From Cucumis sativus (Eukaryota; Streptophyta; Magnoliopsida; Cucurbitales; Cucurbitaceae), in contig NC_026656.2 in assembly GCF_000004075.3 (NCBI RefSeq), forward strand, positions 13,702,001-13,766,000: a stretch of DNA of 64,000 bases, given 5' to 3'. The notes below the pieces were generated by a model, which was given only the letters and a program-made list of their open reading frames with translations, was not told the DNA's origin and ran no database searches. The translations under genes were made by a program, and so were the position numbers. Positions 51,651 to 63,647 of the stretch are shown here, piece after piece. Each line of letters begins with the position of its first letter. Position 1 is the stretch's first letter.

Positions 51651-52087
51651 GTATGTTCTCTTTTGTTGAGTGAACTATGGTAAATGCAAAATGCACTGAA
51701 TGCATTTTTTTTAGTCCAAGGTTTTGTTTATTGCAAGATGTGATAATATATATATATATATATATACACATATAATAATGACATGATATTCTATAGCACA
51801 AGATTGTGTAAAAGGCAATGGGTTTCATAGCACAAACCACAGAATCAAAAGCCCACAACAAAAGCACAAATTTTGATGCTATACATTAATTAACATAATA
51901 TTCCTTCTTGTACTAAAAAAAAAATCATACTGTTATACATAAAAAAAGATAAGAAATATAAATGGATATAATCATAGAAATTTAAGATTGAATTGAAAAA
52001 AGAAAAAAGAATGGAAAAGATAAGAGTATAAGTTTGAATAATTTTGTTGGAAAATGATATAGGTTGGTATGTAGGGAATGTAAATAT

Positions 52088-52140
52088 AGAGAGAGTGGAA
52101 AAGGCAAGTTGGTCTGTCACCGCCGGGTGGAGCTTATCAT
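52088..52140 (-). promoter_or_regulatory. GC-rich promoter-like block, copy 2
   Basis: The minus strand reads TGATAAGCTCCACCC, GGCGGTGACAGACCAAC and TTGCCTTTTCCACTC, then TATA-like CTATATTTACA. It is about 80% identical to the block at 50472-50526 over some 50 bases, with the same spacing to the TATA-like element. A downstream product on the minus strand is not recognised. Confidence 0.35.
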
Positions 52141-55100
52141 TATCGCCCCCGCAGGCCCCAACTTCTTCTTTTCTTTTTTTTCTTTACTTAAATCTATTTT
52201 CCTTTCCCGCCCCCAAAAGTTACTTAATTCCACTTTGCGGCCCTCTCCTTTCTTTTCTTAAATTATTTCTTCAAAACTTAGGATTTAAAATCACTTTTTT
52301 ATTTAAAATGCAAATAATAAAATGAAAGAAATTCTAAATATATAGGAACCCAACAAAATGGTTATTATAACATTTAATTTCTTGAGTTGAAATGGGTGAC
52401 CTCTAGAATAATAATATTCATGAAGAAAGATATTTCATGTATGATATTATTTTTAAATAGCATTCTATTATTTTATTCTATTTTCTTTTTATTGAGAGTT
52501 GTAAAATGTTGCCTTCTTCATAAAATATTTGTTTTTATGATTCCATTCTAGTACTTTCATAATACTCTCTATGCAATCTTGATATTCTTTTTGTGCTGGA
52601 GTAAAAAAGAAAAAAATATTATGAAGAAGAAAAATAGCTTAAAATAATCTATCTATTTTTGTTCTATTTTTTCTTTAATTAATAACATATTATATTTTAT
52701 TTTATGAAACGAAATACATCGATGTTTTTGAAGTTAAAGTCTTTGAATAATGTTGGATTTTAGGGAGCTAGTCTTCTATTCTCTTTATCTGAAATTTCTA
52801 CTCCCTTCCAATAAAACCTATAGAGCTTCTCGGTGGATTTTATATATATGTTTGGACTCGATTGGTTTATGAACTTGACCTTTAGACCGAACTAGCTACT
52901 TTGGACTTAGATCTTGAATTGAGCTCGGGTTTAGGCTCAACTAAAAACATGAGGCTATTTCCTCATCCATCACCATTATAAATCTATATTTAATAGAATC
53001 TTAGTATATTGCTTCATGCATTTTAAATATTAATGCTTCCGTATAAAAGTAGAAAAAAAATAGTTTTAAGATTTCTTTTCTATCTTACTTTAAATTAAGT
53101 CAAGTACGTTTACAAATTACTTGATTGGTAATATTGTCTTTTTTGTCATTAATAGTTTAACTCAATTGATATATGTATGTACTTGAGGACTAAGAGAGTC
53201 CCTCCTGCTTGTACTTAAAACCATCGTGTATATATATATATATAGAAAAAGCATGGAGTAAGGAAGAATGAAGGAAGAATATTCAAAATATTTAAAAGAG
53301 AAAAAGAGGTTAGTTGAGCGACGAAGGCAACGGATGGGACCCATGATAGTAAGTTTCCAATGAACCAAATCCAATGTTTGTAATTTGAATAACATAATAT
53401 TATTGTAAAGTTGTAAAGTTGGAAGTTGGCATTGCAAGACTTCCCACCTTTGTTATCTTATTTGACATCATTCAATATTATTTAAGTTAGTTTTGGTATA
53501 CGTTGGAAGTTGTAATATAATGGATGATTAATTTCATTTATTCAAAATATTATTTAGTACACAATTAGGTATTAACTGTCCCTCGTCAAAGATCAATAGT
53601 TCAATTCTCGAATACTTTTGATAGCCATTTGATTTTTTCTTTAAATTTGTGTTTGGTTTCTACTCATTTCTTGGCTCTCGTATTCTTTATATAAACGTTT
53701 TGAGAACTTGAATTTCTACCTCAAGAAATAAAAAAGAAGTTTTTGAAAATAAATACCACATTTGATAAATCATTTGGTTTTTTAGGATTTAGTTTTTTAT
53801 AATTGAGCATATAATCTCTCGTTCTACCTCTAATTTATTTTTTTATTATTTTGGTTTAAATCTTTTTAAACAAATTAAAAAATTTATTTTTGTTTTTTTA
53901 GCATCAAGAATATGTACTTAGTTTTCAAAAACCAAAAAACATAAAATTATTATAAATGAGAATTTTTTACTTCTCAAATTTTGGTTTTTGATTTTGAAAA
54001 TATTTATAACTTTGAACGGTGTGATTTCTATAGAATTAACTTTAAAAAAAAAAAACAAAAAATCTAATAATTATCAAAACTAAATTGTTTAAAATAAGCA
54101 GCTTATGTTTAAATTGTTTAAATGGGTTTTTGATGAAGGCTCCAAGATATATTAATTTTTATGTGAATGGTTTTATTTTTTTAAAAAAAAGTGTATGGAT
54201 ATTTATTTAACTTTAATGAGACCATTAATTTCATTGTTTATTTTTATTTTATTTTTATCATCTAGAATAGATGTTTAAATCTCAAAATCCCATTTTTTTG
54301 AAAAAAGAAAGAAGTATAAAAGAAGTGGTGTATTAATCATGGAACTGACTTGTTTACCATTTACTCAAGTTAGTGCAATTTAATTTCCTTTTTTTCTTTC
54401 TAGTATAATATATGTGGTATAAAATTTAATTCAAACCTCTAGTTTCATTTAAATAATATAAGTTAATTACGGTTGAGTTTAGCTTATTTTGATAAATTAA
54501 TTTAATTTAACATTATAAAATCGACAACTAAAAAAGTGAGAAAATGTAAACATTAAAAAAATCACACACAAAGATTTAGTGATTTACAAGCAGTGTGTTA
54601 GGTTATGTTCACAAGCAAAAATAAGGTTTGTTGGAGGCAATAATCCTCATTAGATCGTATTGACCTTCAACCTCTATTCATTGACTGGTCAGTAAGACTC
54701 TTATGCTTGGTCATTTAATTAAAATGTCACGAATAAAGCATTTTAACATTAAACTTAAATAATTAACAAAAAGTATGAAATTCATGAATAGTATCCACTC
54801 AAAAGGTATTATTAATATTAAGATCAATAGATAACTCGTGGGTGACTAGTAGGAATTTGGAAGAGATGTCATTGAAAGGGATTGAAGTGAATGAGTGAAA
54901 GAGAGAAAGAGAGAGGTCTTATTCATTGGTAAGGTGGTGATGAATTAAAGGAGTAAGATCCTTGAGTTGGTAGAAAGTTGAGGAGTTGATCATTGAATGG
55001 AATAGAAGTAGTGGATGAAGGGTCTTATTTATACAACCTTGTAATTACATCTATATATATCTATATATAAATGCACCTTAATAACATATGTTTAGATCCC

Positions 55101-55639
55101 ATAGATTGATATAATGGAAAGAGAACGATGGATAAAGAAATAGATGTAAGTGGGTTAAGTAGAAGTTGAAATTTGTTTTCTTCGACAAATTATTTTTTAC
55201 GATACGTATGATGTGTGTATCTTTTCAAACACAAATATTCATGTTGTCATAAACAATGATGTTGATATATACGAGTAAAGTGAGTTTATATATTTAAACA
55301 TTTTGAAATGACAAGTATTTTTTTTGTTGTGAACTATTTAAACAGAAGACATACATTCGAAAGAGTAGTCTAGTCCAGTGTGCTATCATTTATCATCTTT
55401 TAGTGATCGTATGTAGTCTCTTAATTTTCATCTTAAATCACTGAAAGACCTAAATGGTTAAAGTTGATAAGTAAAAGCAAGATTATATGATCTCATCTAA
55501 TAAGATTCATGTAGGGCTTGTGGTTGGTTTATTTTGTCATTATCTCATCACCTTTATAAATGGTATTTGTTTGTACCTTGACCTCAAACACCTTCGTCTG
55601 TACTTTCTCGAAACTCAATACAAATAAATAAAATTGTTT

Positions 55640-56030
55640 GTTTGTTAACTAAAAGGAAAAGAAAGTGGAAAGATTGGAGGAGGAGAAGGGGAATTGGTGT
55701 GTGATGAGATGGGTAGGTAAAAGGTGGGCAATTGGGGGGAGGGACTATGTGACTGACAGTCTCTTTCTCTCTGTCTTTGGCAGTTTTGGTTTCTTCAACT
55801 TCTAATCCATTTTTCTTTCCCATATTCATTGCACTCAACTCATCTCCCCCTCCCCTCATGGCCTCATCCCACCACCAATAATAATACCCAATACCTTACC
55901 TTACAATCCCTTTTTCTATAAATATCTTCTTCTGTCTTCAAAACTAATTCAAACCCTATTTCTTCATTGGTTCCTCCCCCTTCAAAATTTAGTTAGTTAG
56001 TTTAGACACATAGAATTACGTGTTTTCAGT
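55640..56030 (+). promoter_or_regulatory. Orphan promoter-like region
   Basis: A GC-richer stretch carries ACCTTACCTTAC-type elements and CT-rich text, then a good TATA box (CTATAAATATC at about 55916) and a leader-like CAAACCCTATTTCTTC. No coding frame follows within the next kilobase. It could drive a noncoding RNA such as a microRNA precursor, but I found no known microRNA sequence by eye. Confidence 0.35.
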
Positions 56031-57929
56031 AAAAGAGATTTCTCGATAAATGTAAATGAAAATGATAGCTAGTAGTGAACGAACTGCTGTTGAAGTTGAG
56101 TAATTTGAGTACTCGTTTACGAAGTTAGTAGGTCAAACATTCTCTAACAGTTTTGTATTAATAATATATATATTTGTTTGGATTGATGGTTTATTTATAT
56201 GTTAAAAGTAACATTTGAAATGACACATTCAAACATTACTAGAATAAAACAATTCTTTTAAAATTATATTTTATCGGTACTATTTTAATAATTTTGTTTT
56301 TTTATTTAGAATATTTAATATCGTTAAATATTTTAATATTTTTAATTTTTATTTGATAATACAATTTGATGGTAGCTAAGTTATGTTGGTTTTGATAATA
56401 AATTTTATTTCTACATTGAAAAAAAAAAGAAGAAGAAACATTGGTATATAATATTCTAAAAAATAATGTAGTTTAGAAGTTAAGAAGAGAATATTTTTCA
56501 ATATTATTGAATTCCGACAGGATGCTTTTATTCAAATGATTTTGGAATTGTATTCTTTCCCCATTGTTATTGGGTTATACTTATTGTTTATTACTCCCAA
56601 ATAATAGTTTCTTATTTTGCAAAGTTTATAAATAAATAAAAAGTGAATAAAAACATAGATATCGATATGAGATAAACGATCATGGAAAGACATCAACGTC
56701 TATGTTAATAGATTCTAAAATTTTGTTATATTTACAAATGTTTTGATTTATTTTTGATATATTTGAAACCAATTATAAATTTATAATTAACTTGTTAAAA
56801 TTAATTATTATCTAAATTAGTTAAATAATAAATATCAATTTAGATAAAAAAAAATGATGAGTTTTCTTCTCATTTTAAATAAATAGGTTTATAAGGTTTT
56901 TAAAAAATATTTTATGTTTGACATTTTAAAAAATAATTATATGATATCTACAATTTAAAAAAACAGATAAAAAAAAATTGTTTGAGAGAAAAAATATTTT
57001 TGAAAATATAAAATTGTTTATTTTTAAAACTGAAGATGAAAGGCACGTGTTCATCAAAATTGATGAACTAATTTTTTCAAATGGAAGAGAAGGAATAAAA
57101 ATATTGAAAAAGCAATAAACACAAAATATTTATGGAACATTGTATTAATTATAGGTGAATATATTGATTCTTGTTATTCATCTTTTAAATGCATTAAGGT
57201 TGTAGAAGAAATAATAGGGGTACAATTCATGACCACAAATTATTTGATAAGATCTACCTATTTAACTATTTAGACATGTCATATAAGAATTTAAGTCCAT
57301 ATATTAAAAGTTTGTCACTCTTTTTTAATCATATACTTAAAAATATAATATATATATACATATATGTTAGATTCTTATAGAGAATATAGTTAGATTAACG
57401 TCATTTCAAGTGTTTATTATATAGTTTTTATCCAATATCCATATGTTTGGTATTACTAATCATATGTTATTCGAGTTGACATGAGATTAGGGTTAAGTGG
57501 ATAAGCATACAAAAATATAGCGATTAATCAACTACGGGTTTCATACTATTTTTTCTCGATCTCTTGGTTGGGTGTTTTTTAGGTTAACAATTACAGAAGT
57601 GATTAAGAATCAAATAAGTGACCTTTGCGATAATAATTTATGTTTGTCACTAAACTACGATCAAATAATTGGGTAGTAAAATTTTATTATTTAATTTAGA
57701 TAATTTTTTTTAATAGATATTTTTAAATATAGTAAAAAAAAAAAAAAACTATTTACAAACGAAGTAAAATCTATCCTATTATTATAGTCTATTTAAGTTT
57801 TTTTTGGTTATATTTTATAAATATTTTTTTTTGTTACAATACTTGCAGAATCATTATTACGAGAATTTAAATTTATAAGCAACATTATTTTTAAATGTTA
57901 CATCAACTTTTTAAAGTGAGATCGTTTTT

Positions 57930-58210
57930 TCGTGGTTTGCGAGGGTGCATATTGTAATTTGGGATATTTAGGATGAGAGAAACGACTGGGTGTTCAGAGG
58001 TAAGAAAAAAGATCATCGTGAAGTCTCTGGTCATTAGCGAAATTTCATGTGTCCCTTTGGACTTCAAAATCGAAAGTTTTTTTTGTAAACTATTGTGGTT
58101 ACATTTTGGGTAGGCGAAATCCCTGATGGGGGTGTTTATTGTAAACTTTTTTTTTTATGCCTTTAAATTGTTTCATTTTTTTTCAATGAAAGTTGTTATG
58201 TCTCTACAAA
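57930..58210 (+). mobile_element. LINE 3' fragment
   Basis: A broken plus-strand frame reads DERNDWVFRGKKKDHREV, the C-terminal (W)xERN..VFxGK motif of plant L1-type LINE proteins. Degraded sequence and TCTCTACAAAAAG follow. Stops occur on both sides, so it is dead. Confidence 0.5.
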
Positions 58211-58598
58211 AAGTATCCGATCGTTCAAGATTCAAAGACTTAGTTATATGCAAAGGGAAATTACATGTAATTTTTATTGTTTAGAAACCATGCAGATGAA
58301 ATAAACATATCAAATACTTAGATATACATATCTATTGATACAATTTAGAGCACTTTTAAATTGTTTGGTCTACAAAAGCCTAACACACTACCAAATCAAT
58401 TAATTTGATTAGGTACTTCCAATAGCTATATAGTATTAGATGATTGATGACATGGATGAAAAAAAAAGTTCTTAAATTCAACATAATATAATCTGTCACA
58501 CATCAAATTATGGAAAACATAGTCTTAACTAACAAACTTTGTAAACCTAATTTTGAAGGATGAGGTTTATATATCATTTTCTAAATAATCTAGATTAA

Positions 58599-58600
<2 letters not shown>

Positions 58601-58645
<45 letters not shown>
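58601..58645. repeat. AT dinucleotide microsatellite
   Basis: Twenty-two uninterrupted AT units. A likely length-variable site in the spacer. Confidence 0.95.
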
Positions 58646-58648
<3 letters not shown>

Positions 58649-61600
58649 CAAATAAAATTAAATATATGATTTATGATCAATTTTACCTAAGTTTCTATGA
58701 TGAAAATAAATGGAAGTACTTTTTCAAGTTTTAAAGACAATACATATAGGAGAGCATTGCAATTTGTAAAATAGTGGATCGACTTAAAAACAATAAACCA
58801 AAAAAGTATAAAAGAAATGATACAAAATATGTTCAAACCATTTTAAAAATCAACCAAAGTATCAGATAATTATCGTGGCTATATACATATATATATAAGT
58901 AAGAAAAACTATATCTCTAATAGTATTTGAGATCATTTTTTGGGTGAAACCAAAAGCAAAAGTCTTGAGCTTATACCTAAATAACGAACATTATTGATTA
59001 TTATACAATCGTTGAGACATCTAAATTCTAAAGGATCAATGTATACCTAACAAGTAGTATCAAAGGCATATACCTTTAACTTAGGGTGTCAACAATAAAT
59101 TTTTCAAGAACAAATAAACTAACGAAACTCAATGATATAATCATAATGAATCCTCGTATTTGAGTTTTGAGAAAAGTGGTGTCTTCTATTGAGCAATTGA
59201 ACCTGATTAAAATCTAAAATCCGTAAAATATTGTATTTTATATAGATGACTATTTAAGAGAGATTCAGTGAAAGAATGGTTAGGAATTGAACGTGGAAAA
59301 ATATCTTTAAAGTACGTAGATTCATGAATTAAGGTTATATATATACACAGACAAAGTTGATAATATCGTATCATCGTCTAAAGGTATGTAGAAGGGTCAT
59401 TCTATATCAAGTCCGGGTGAAGATGATAAAAGAAGTATGAAGTATGAGGATATGAAAAGGAAATGAAGGTGGGAAAAATTGAGAAGGGATTGGTTTGTTG
59501 GTAGATTGTTTATAAAGAAAGGAATAAAAAGGCTAAAAAATCAGTGGGCAGTGATAATCTCTTTAGCTCTCTTTTCTTGGAAACATGGACTCTGAATTTC
59601 TGAATAAATGCCTTTTCAATATCTTATATTATATGTTTATCCTAATTCCTTACTATCTTATACAAAAAAAAGTCTACATTTTCTAGAAAAATGTTTCCTA
59701 TTTTATCATTGGATTACATAAATTTTGCCAACATATTTGCTCACATTAGGGTCCAACTAGTTGAGGTTTATATATATATATTTGGTATACTTGATTTGAT
59801 ATCTAATGACTTCTACGTCTCCTACAATTTAATAACGTCATTGTTCTTACAAATCAATATACATGACAAATGTGGATGGTTCTTGTTTGGGATCTCCCTT
59901 ATATAAATGTAGTAATATTAGTTTATTTATGATATAGATTTTCAAGCTATATTTTAATGGTTTGTTTTCCTACCATGATTGATTTGATTTTTTTTTATAT
60001 AAAGAAATTGATTTAGATTAGTTTAATATTTAATCTAATAACCTTAATTTGATGATCGACTTATAGTTAATCAATTTCATATTTTATTTATTTCTTTGAA
60101 TAAATAAAGACTCATATGATCTTCACGTGACAACAATAGAAAATTTGTAATGAAAAATAAATTTTTATTGTCTATTTTTTTATTTAAATGTAATTTTGAA
60201 GGGAAATTATTGTATTTTCACATTGTTTTTGTATTGTAAATTAATTTTATTTTACAATTAATCTACAATTTGTGTGTTTTGTAAATTATAATTGTTTGAA
60301 GGGAAATAATATGTATTATTGTAAATTCAAATATACATATAGCCTCGTCAATATCATATGTCCAAAAGCACTGATTTTCACAAACATTAACTTTCAAGGG
60401 CACATAGTGTTTAAAAAGTTTGTTTTTATTGATGTAAAAAAAAAAAAAAAGTTTCCAATTCATACATCTACAGATGTAGTTGAGGAAAAATCAATCTCAA
60501 CCGAGCACTGAATTCAAATTGGAAAATCGTTCTACGTCAACCAACAAGTTACAAGAACGTCAAATATGTCGAATGATTTGGATCACACATGATCATGCTT
60601 TCAAAGCTAAAAATATCGTATGTCATGTATTTTACAACGGACAACACCTCCTCCTCATCTACCAACAATCAAACCATTGCCATGTTGTACGTGAGTCCAC
60701 CACCAAAGGTAGTTGCATTGTCGAACTTACATTTCAAATTCTGATCGACATTGACTAAACCTCAATAACAATACATGAAAACAAAACGCATAGATGCATA
60801 TGTACATCTTCAAAACAAATGAATTCTCATCTCATACATGTTTTCAAGCACTTAGAAAATCAATCTACACGTTGTTTTCTCTTACTCCGCGTGTGTGTTT
60901 TATAGTGTGATATTCAAATATACGAGGAAGACTCGTGCAATTAATTGAAACAAGTTAATAAATAAATAAAACTAATAGGATAATCAAAAGTTCTCCAACA
61001 ATTTTTGTAAGTAAGAAAAAATATCAAAATAATATTAATAAAAAAAAGTTTGAAAACAATTAGATAATAAAAAAATTAACTAAAGAGATAATTATCACTA
61101 TAAATATAGTTTTAACTGTGGAAGGATTTTTTTTTAAATTTTGTATCTTTCAACTTTGTATATGTGATTGTGTTCATGTCATGCTCTATAGACAATTTTA
61201 CTATATTTTGTCGTAAGATACATATAAGTGGGAGTTGAGTTAAGTTTATGTTGACATAAATTTTTATTTGTATGTTCAAATAATAACTATAAATTTGAGG
61301 TTTGATCAAATTTGAAAAAAATAGGATATACTAAAATATCCCAAATCACACTATCACGAAAGTGTAGATATTATATCCGATTTCAATAGAAAAATAAACG
61401 GAAAGATTAATCCAATTTTGGAGATAAAATAGGTTTGGAAATATCAAAATTAAAATTTAAAACAAATATAAAAATAAAAGAAATTCAAAATACATTTTCA
61501 GGAGAGAGAGAATATTAAAAGTATGAAAAGATTTAAGTAGAAGAAATATAATAAATAAAATTGGTAAATTGAATGATGAGAACTATCCTTAAAATCGCGA

Positions 61601-61706
61601 ATTCAATGTAAATAATGAAAAATAAAATAAAATAAATAAAGAAGCCAAAAATCTCGGTTGAAGATCATGTGCCATAAATACTTCTGTTCAAATTCTTATT
61701 TCTTTC

Positions 61707-61716
61707 CATATAAAAT
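61707..61716 (+). promoter_or_regulatory. TATA-box candidate of the MAPKKK gene
   Basis: CCATATAAAA lies about 190 bases before the start codon, followed by a leader rich in CT and free of ATG until 61903 except for one short upstream ATG near 61753. A consensus match only. Confidence 0.4.
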
Positions 61717-61902
61717 CAACAGATCTTCGTCTTAACACTCCCGTTTCCTTTATGGAATTATTATTTTTTCACGATCTTTAATCTTTAAACTCTAAATTCC
61801 CATCTCAAAGTCTAAATTTCACCTTCTTCCCCAAGAAAATCAAAATCTCAAATCCCTTCTTCAATTCAACATCATTTAGATTCATCCTTAGTTTCATCAT
61901 CA

Positions 61903-62940
61903 ATGGAGTGGATTCGAGGGGATCAACTCGGCCGTGGCAATTTTGCTACAATCAATTTAGCAAAGTTAACTAAAGGGTTCGATCAGTTCCCGCCATTAAT
62001 GGCGGTCAAATCCTCTGTTTCTTCTCTATCCTCTGTTTCATCACTCAAGAACGAGAAGCAAATTCTTGATCGAATTGGGGTTTGCCCACAGATTATCACT
62101 TGTTATGGCGATGGATTCAGTGTTGAAAAAGATGGGGATAAGTGTTATAATTTGTTCTTGGAGTATGCTAATGGCGGAAGTCTTGCGGATGCTTTGAGAA
62201 TCCATGGCGGTGGGTTGTCGGAATTTGACGTTCGAAGGTATACGAGAGCCATTCTTTGTGGACTACAGCATGTTCATGGCAATGGGTTTGTTCATTGCGA
62301 CTTAAAGCTTTCGAATGTGTTGATTTTCGGGAATGGTGAAGTTAAGATCGCGGATTTTGGGCTTGCTAAATCGGCTGGAAAATTTGCGGCAGTGGAAACA
62401 GAGGAGAGATTTGAGTGGAGAGGGACTCCGATGTATATGTCGCCGGAGATTGTAAACGACGGTGAGTATGAGTCGCCGTGTGATATTTGGGCGTTGGGTT
62501 GCGCCGTCGTCGAGATGGTGGTTGGAAAGCCGGCGTGGAGGGTTGGACCGGAAACGGATATGTTTGGCTTGATGATGAGGATTGGAGTCGGAGATGAAGT
62601 ACCGGAGGTACCAGAGAATTTATCGGCGGAGGGGAAAGATTTTATCCGGCGGTGTTTTGTAAAGGATCCAAGTAAGAGATGGACGGCGGAGATACTTTTG
62701 AATCACCCATTCGTCGCCGGTGCCGGTGACACTGTTACATTGAAGGAAGTAGAATTGGCGACGGAATCACCAACGGGGCCTTTCGATTTCCCGGAATTCG
62801 TTTGTTCCGGGCAAGGTTCGGATGAGTGGAGTTTTTGTTCTTCCAGTTCGTCGCCAGAGGTGTTGAGTAGGGTCCGGCAGCTGATGACGGGGAAGCCTTT
62901 GGATTGGTCTGTCATGGATAGTTGGGTGACAGTTAGGTGA
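61903..62940 (+). CDS. MAPKKK17/18/19/20-type protein kinase, single exon
   Basis: This 345 aa intronless Ser/Thr kinase belongs to the MEKK-like plant clade that acts in abscisic acid and stress MAPK cascades; Arabidopsis members are also intronless and of similar length. Seen: the opening EWIRGDQLGRGNFATI with the glycine loop at residues 6-20; the ATP-binding Lys36 in MAVKSS; Glu51 of helix C; the hinge LEYANGGSL; HCDLKLSNVL with catalytic Asp133, Lys135 and Asn138; DFG at 151-153; the activation segment end GTPMYMSPE at 174-182; and DIWALGCAVVEM. The HCDLK form (Cys instead of Arg before the catalytic Asp) is usual for this clade. The tail after about residue 275 is acidic and serine-rich. 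The start is the first ATG after a CT-rich leader. A TATA-like CATATAAAA is near 61708. Substrates cannot be read from sequence. Confidence 0.93.
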   Translation: MEWIRGDQLGRGNFATINLAKLTKGFDQFPPLMAVKSSVSSLSSVSSLKNEKQILDRIGVCPQIITCYGDGFSVEKDGDKCYNLFLEYANGGSLADALRIHGGGLSEFDVRRYTRAILCGLQHVHGNGFVHCDLKLSNVLIFGNGEVKIADFGLAKSAGKFAAVETEERFEWRGTPMYMSPEIVNDGEYESPCDIWALGCAVVEMVVGKPAWRVGPETDMFGLMMRIGVGDEVPEVPENLSAEGKDFIRRCFVKDPSKRWTAEILLNHPFVAGAGDTVTLKEVELATESPTGPFDFPEFVCSGQGSDEWSFCSSSSSPEVLSRVRQLMTGKPLDWSVMDSWVTVR

Positions 62941-63647
62941 TGGAGTTTTGGGGAGTAAAATTAGTTAATTAATTTGTTCAGAGAGGAAAGTATATAAATA
63001 TATATATATATATTAATTTTGGTATGAGAAGCTGATAATGTTTTATTCCAAAGCTTCAGATTGTGAGACAGTTTTTGTAATTTTGTATATAATTATTAGT
63101 ATAATGATAAATCATAGAGCAGATTGAGGTTGGGATTTTGTATAAAATTTTGCATTTTTTTTATAATTATTTTTTCCTAATCTCATCACACTTTGCTAAT
63201 AAAATATAACAATTACTTTCTTGGTTCAAGTCTTTACTTATTTGAGAGAAAAAGTTCAACTTAATATAAATGAGCAAAATAGTTGAGGTCGACTTAATTT
63301 AAAATAATTTTAAAAATATTTTTGCTAAAATAAAAGTAACATAAATGTATTGTTAATTTGGTATCAATTTAGTTATTATACTAAAAATAAAATAAAAGTG
63401 AAACTTAAAAGAATAAAAAATAAAAAATTCAAAATGCATTTTAAGGAGAGAGAAAATATTAAAAGAATGAAAGATTTAAATAATAAAAGTTAGTAATATC
63501 GATATTTTTAGAAAATGGTATTTTAAAGGACATTAGACTCATTTTCCGCCGAAACACACAACTTCTTCCCGCCATCGCCGATACCCAAATTCATACCAAA
63601 CAAATCCAAGCTAACACCACCGCCGTCCAGCTTCAATCTCTTCAGCT
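62941..63647. other. Spacer between MAPKKK and POLA genes
   Basis: AT-rich 3' flank of the kinase, then promoter and leader of the polymerase gene. The last about 100 bases are GC-richer and carry TTTCCGCCGAAA and TTCCCGCC (about 63544-63572), which resemble E2F binding sites (TTTCCCGC/TTTSSCGC). That would fit S-phase expression of a replication gene. No other gene seen. Confidence 0.5.

Larger units (their letters stand above)
49818..61902. other. 12 kb spacer with no recognisable protein gene
   Basis: Mostly AT-rich sequence, with GC-richer islands at 50465-50560, 51400-51650, 52095-52250, 55640-55990 and 60480-60760. It holds microsatellites (51740-51765, 53228-53242, 58601-58645), a LINE fragment (57930-58210) and two related promoter-like blocks. 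The open frames 50365-50622 (-), 51331-51642 (-), 55584-55859 (-) and 60480-60758 (+) match no family I know. A noncoding RNA gene is possible but not shown. Confidence 0.6.

Noticed and set aside
55584..55859. 91-codon minus-strand frame in the spacer
   Set aside because: It lies across a promoter-like plus-strand region and has proline/leucine low complexity and no homologue that I recognise.
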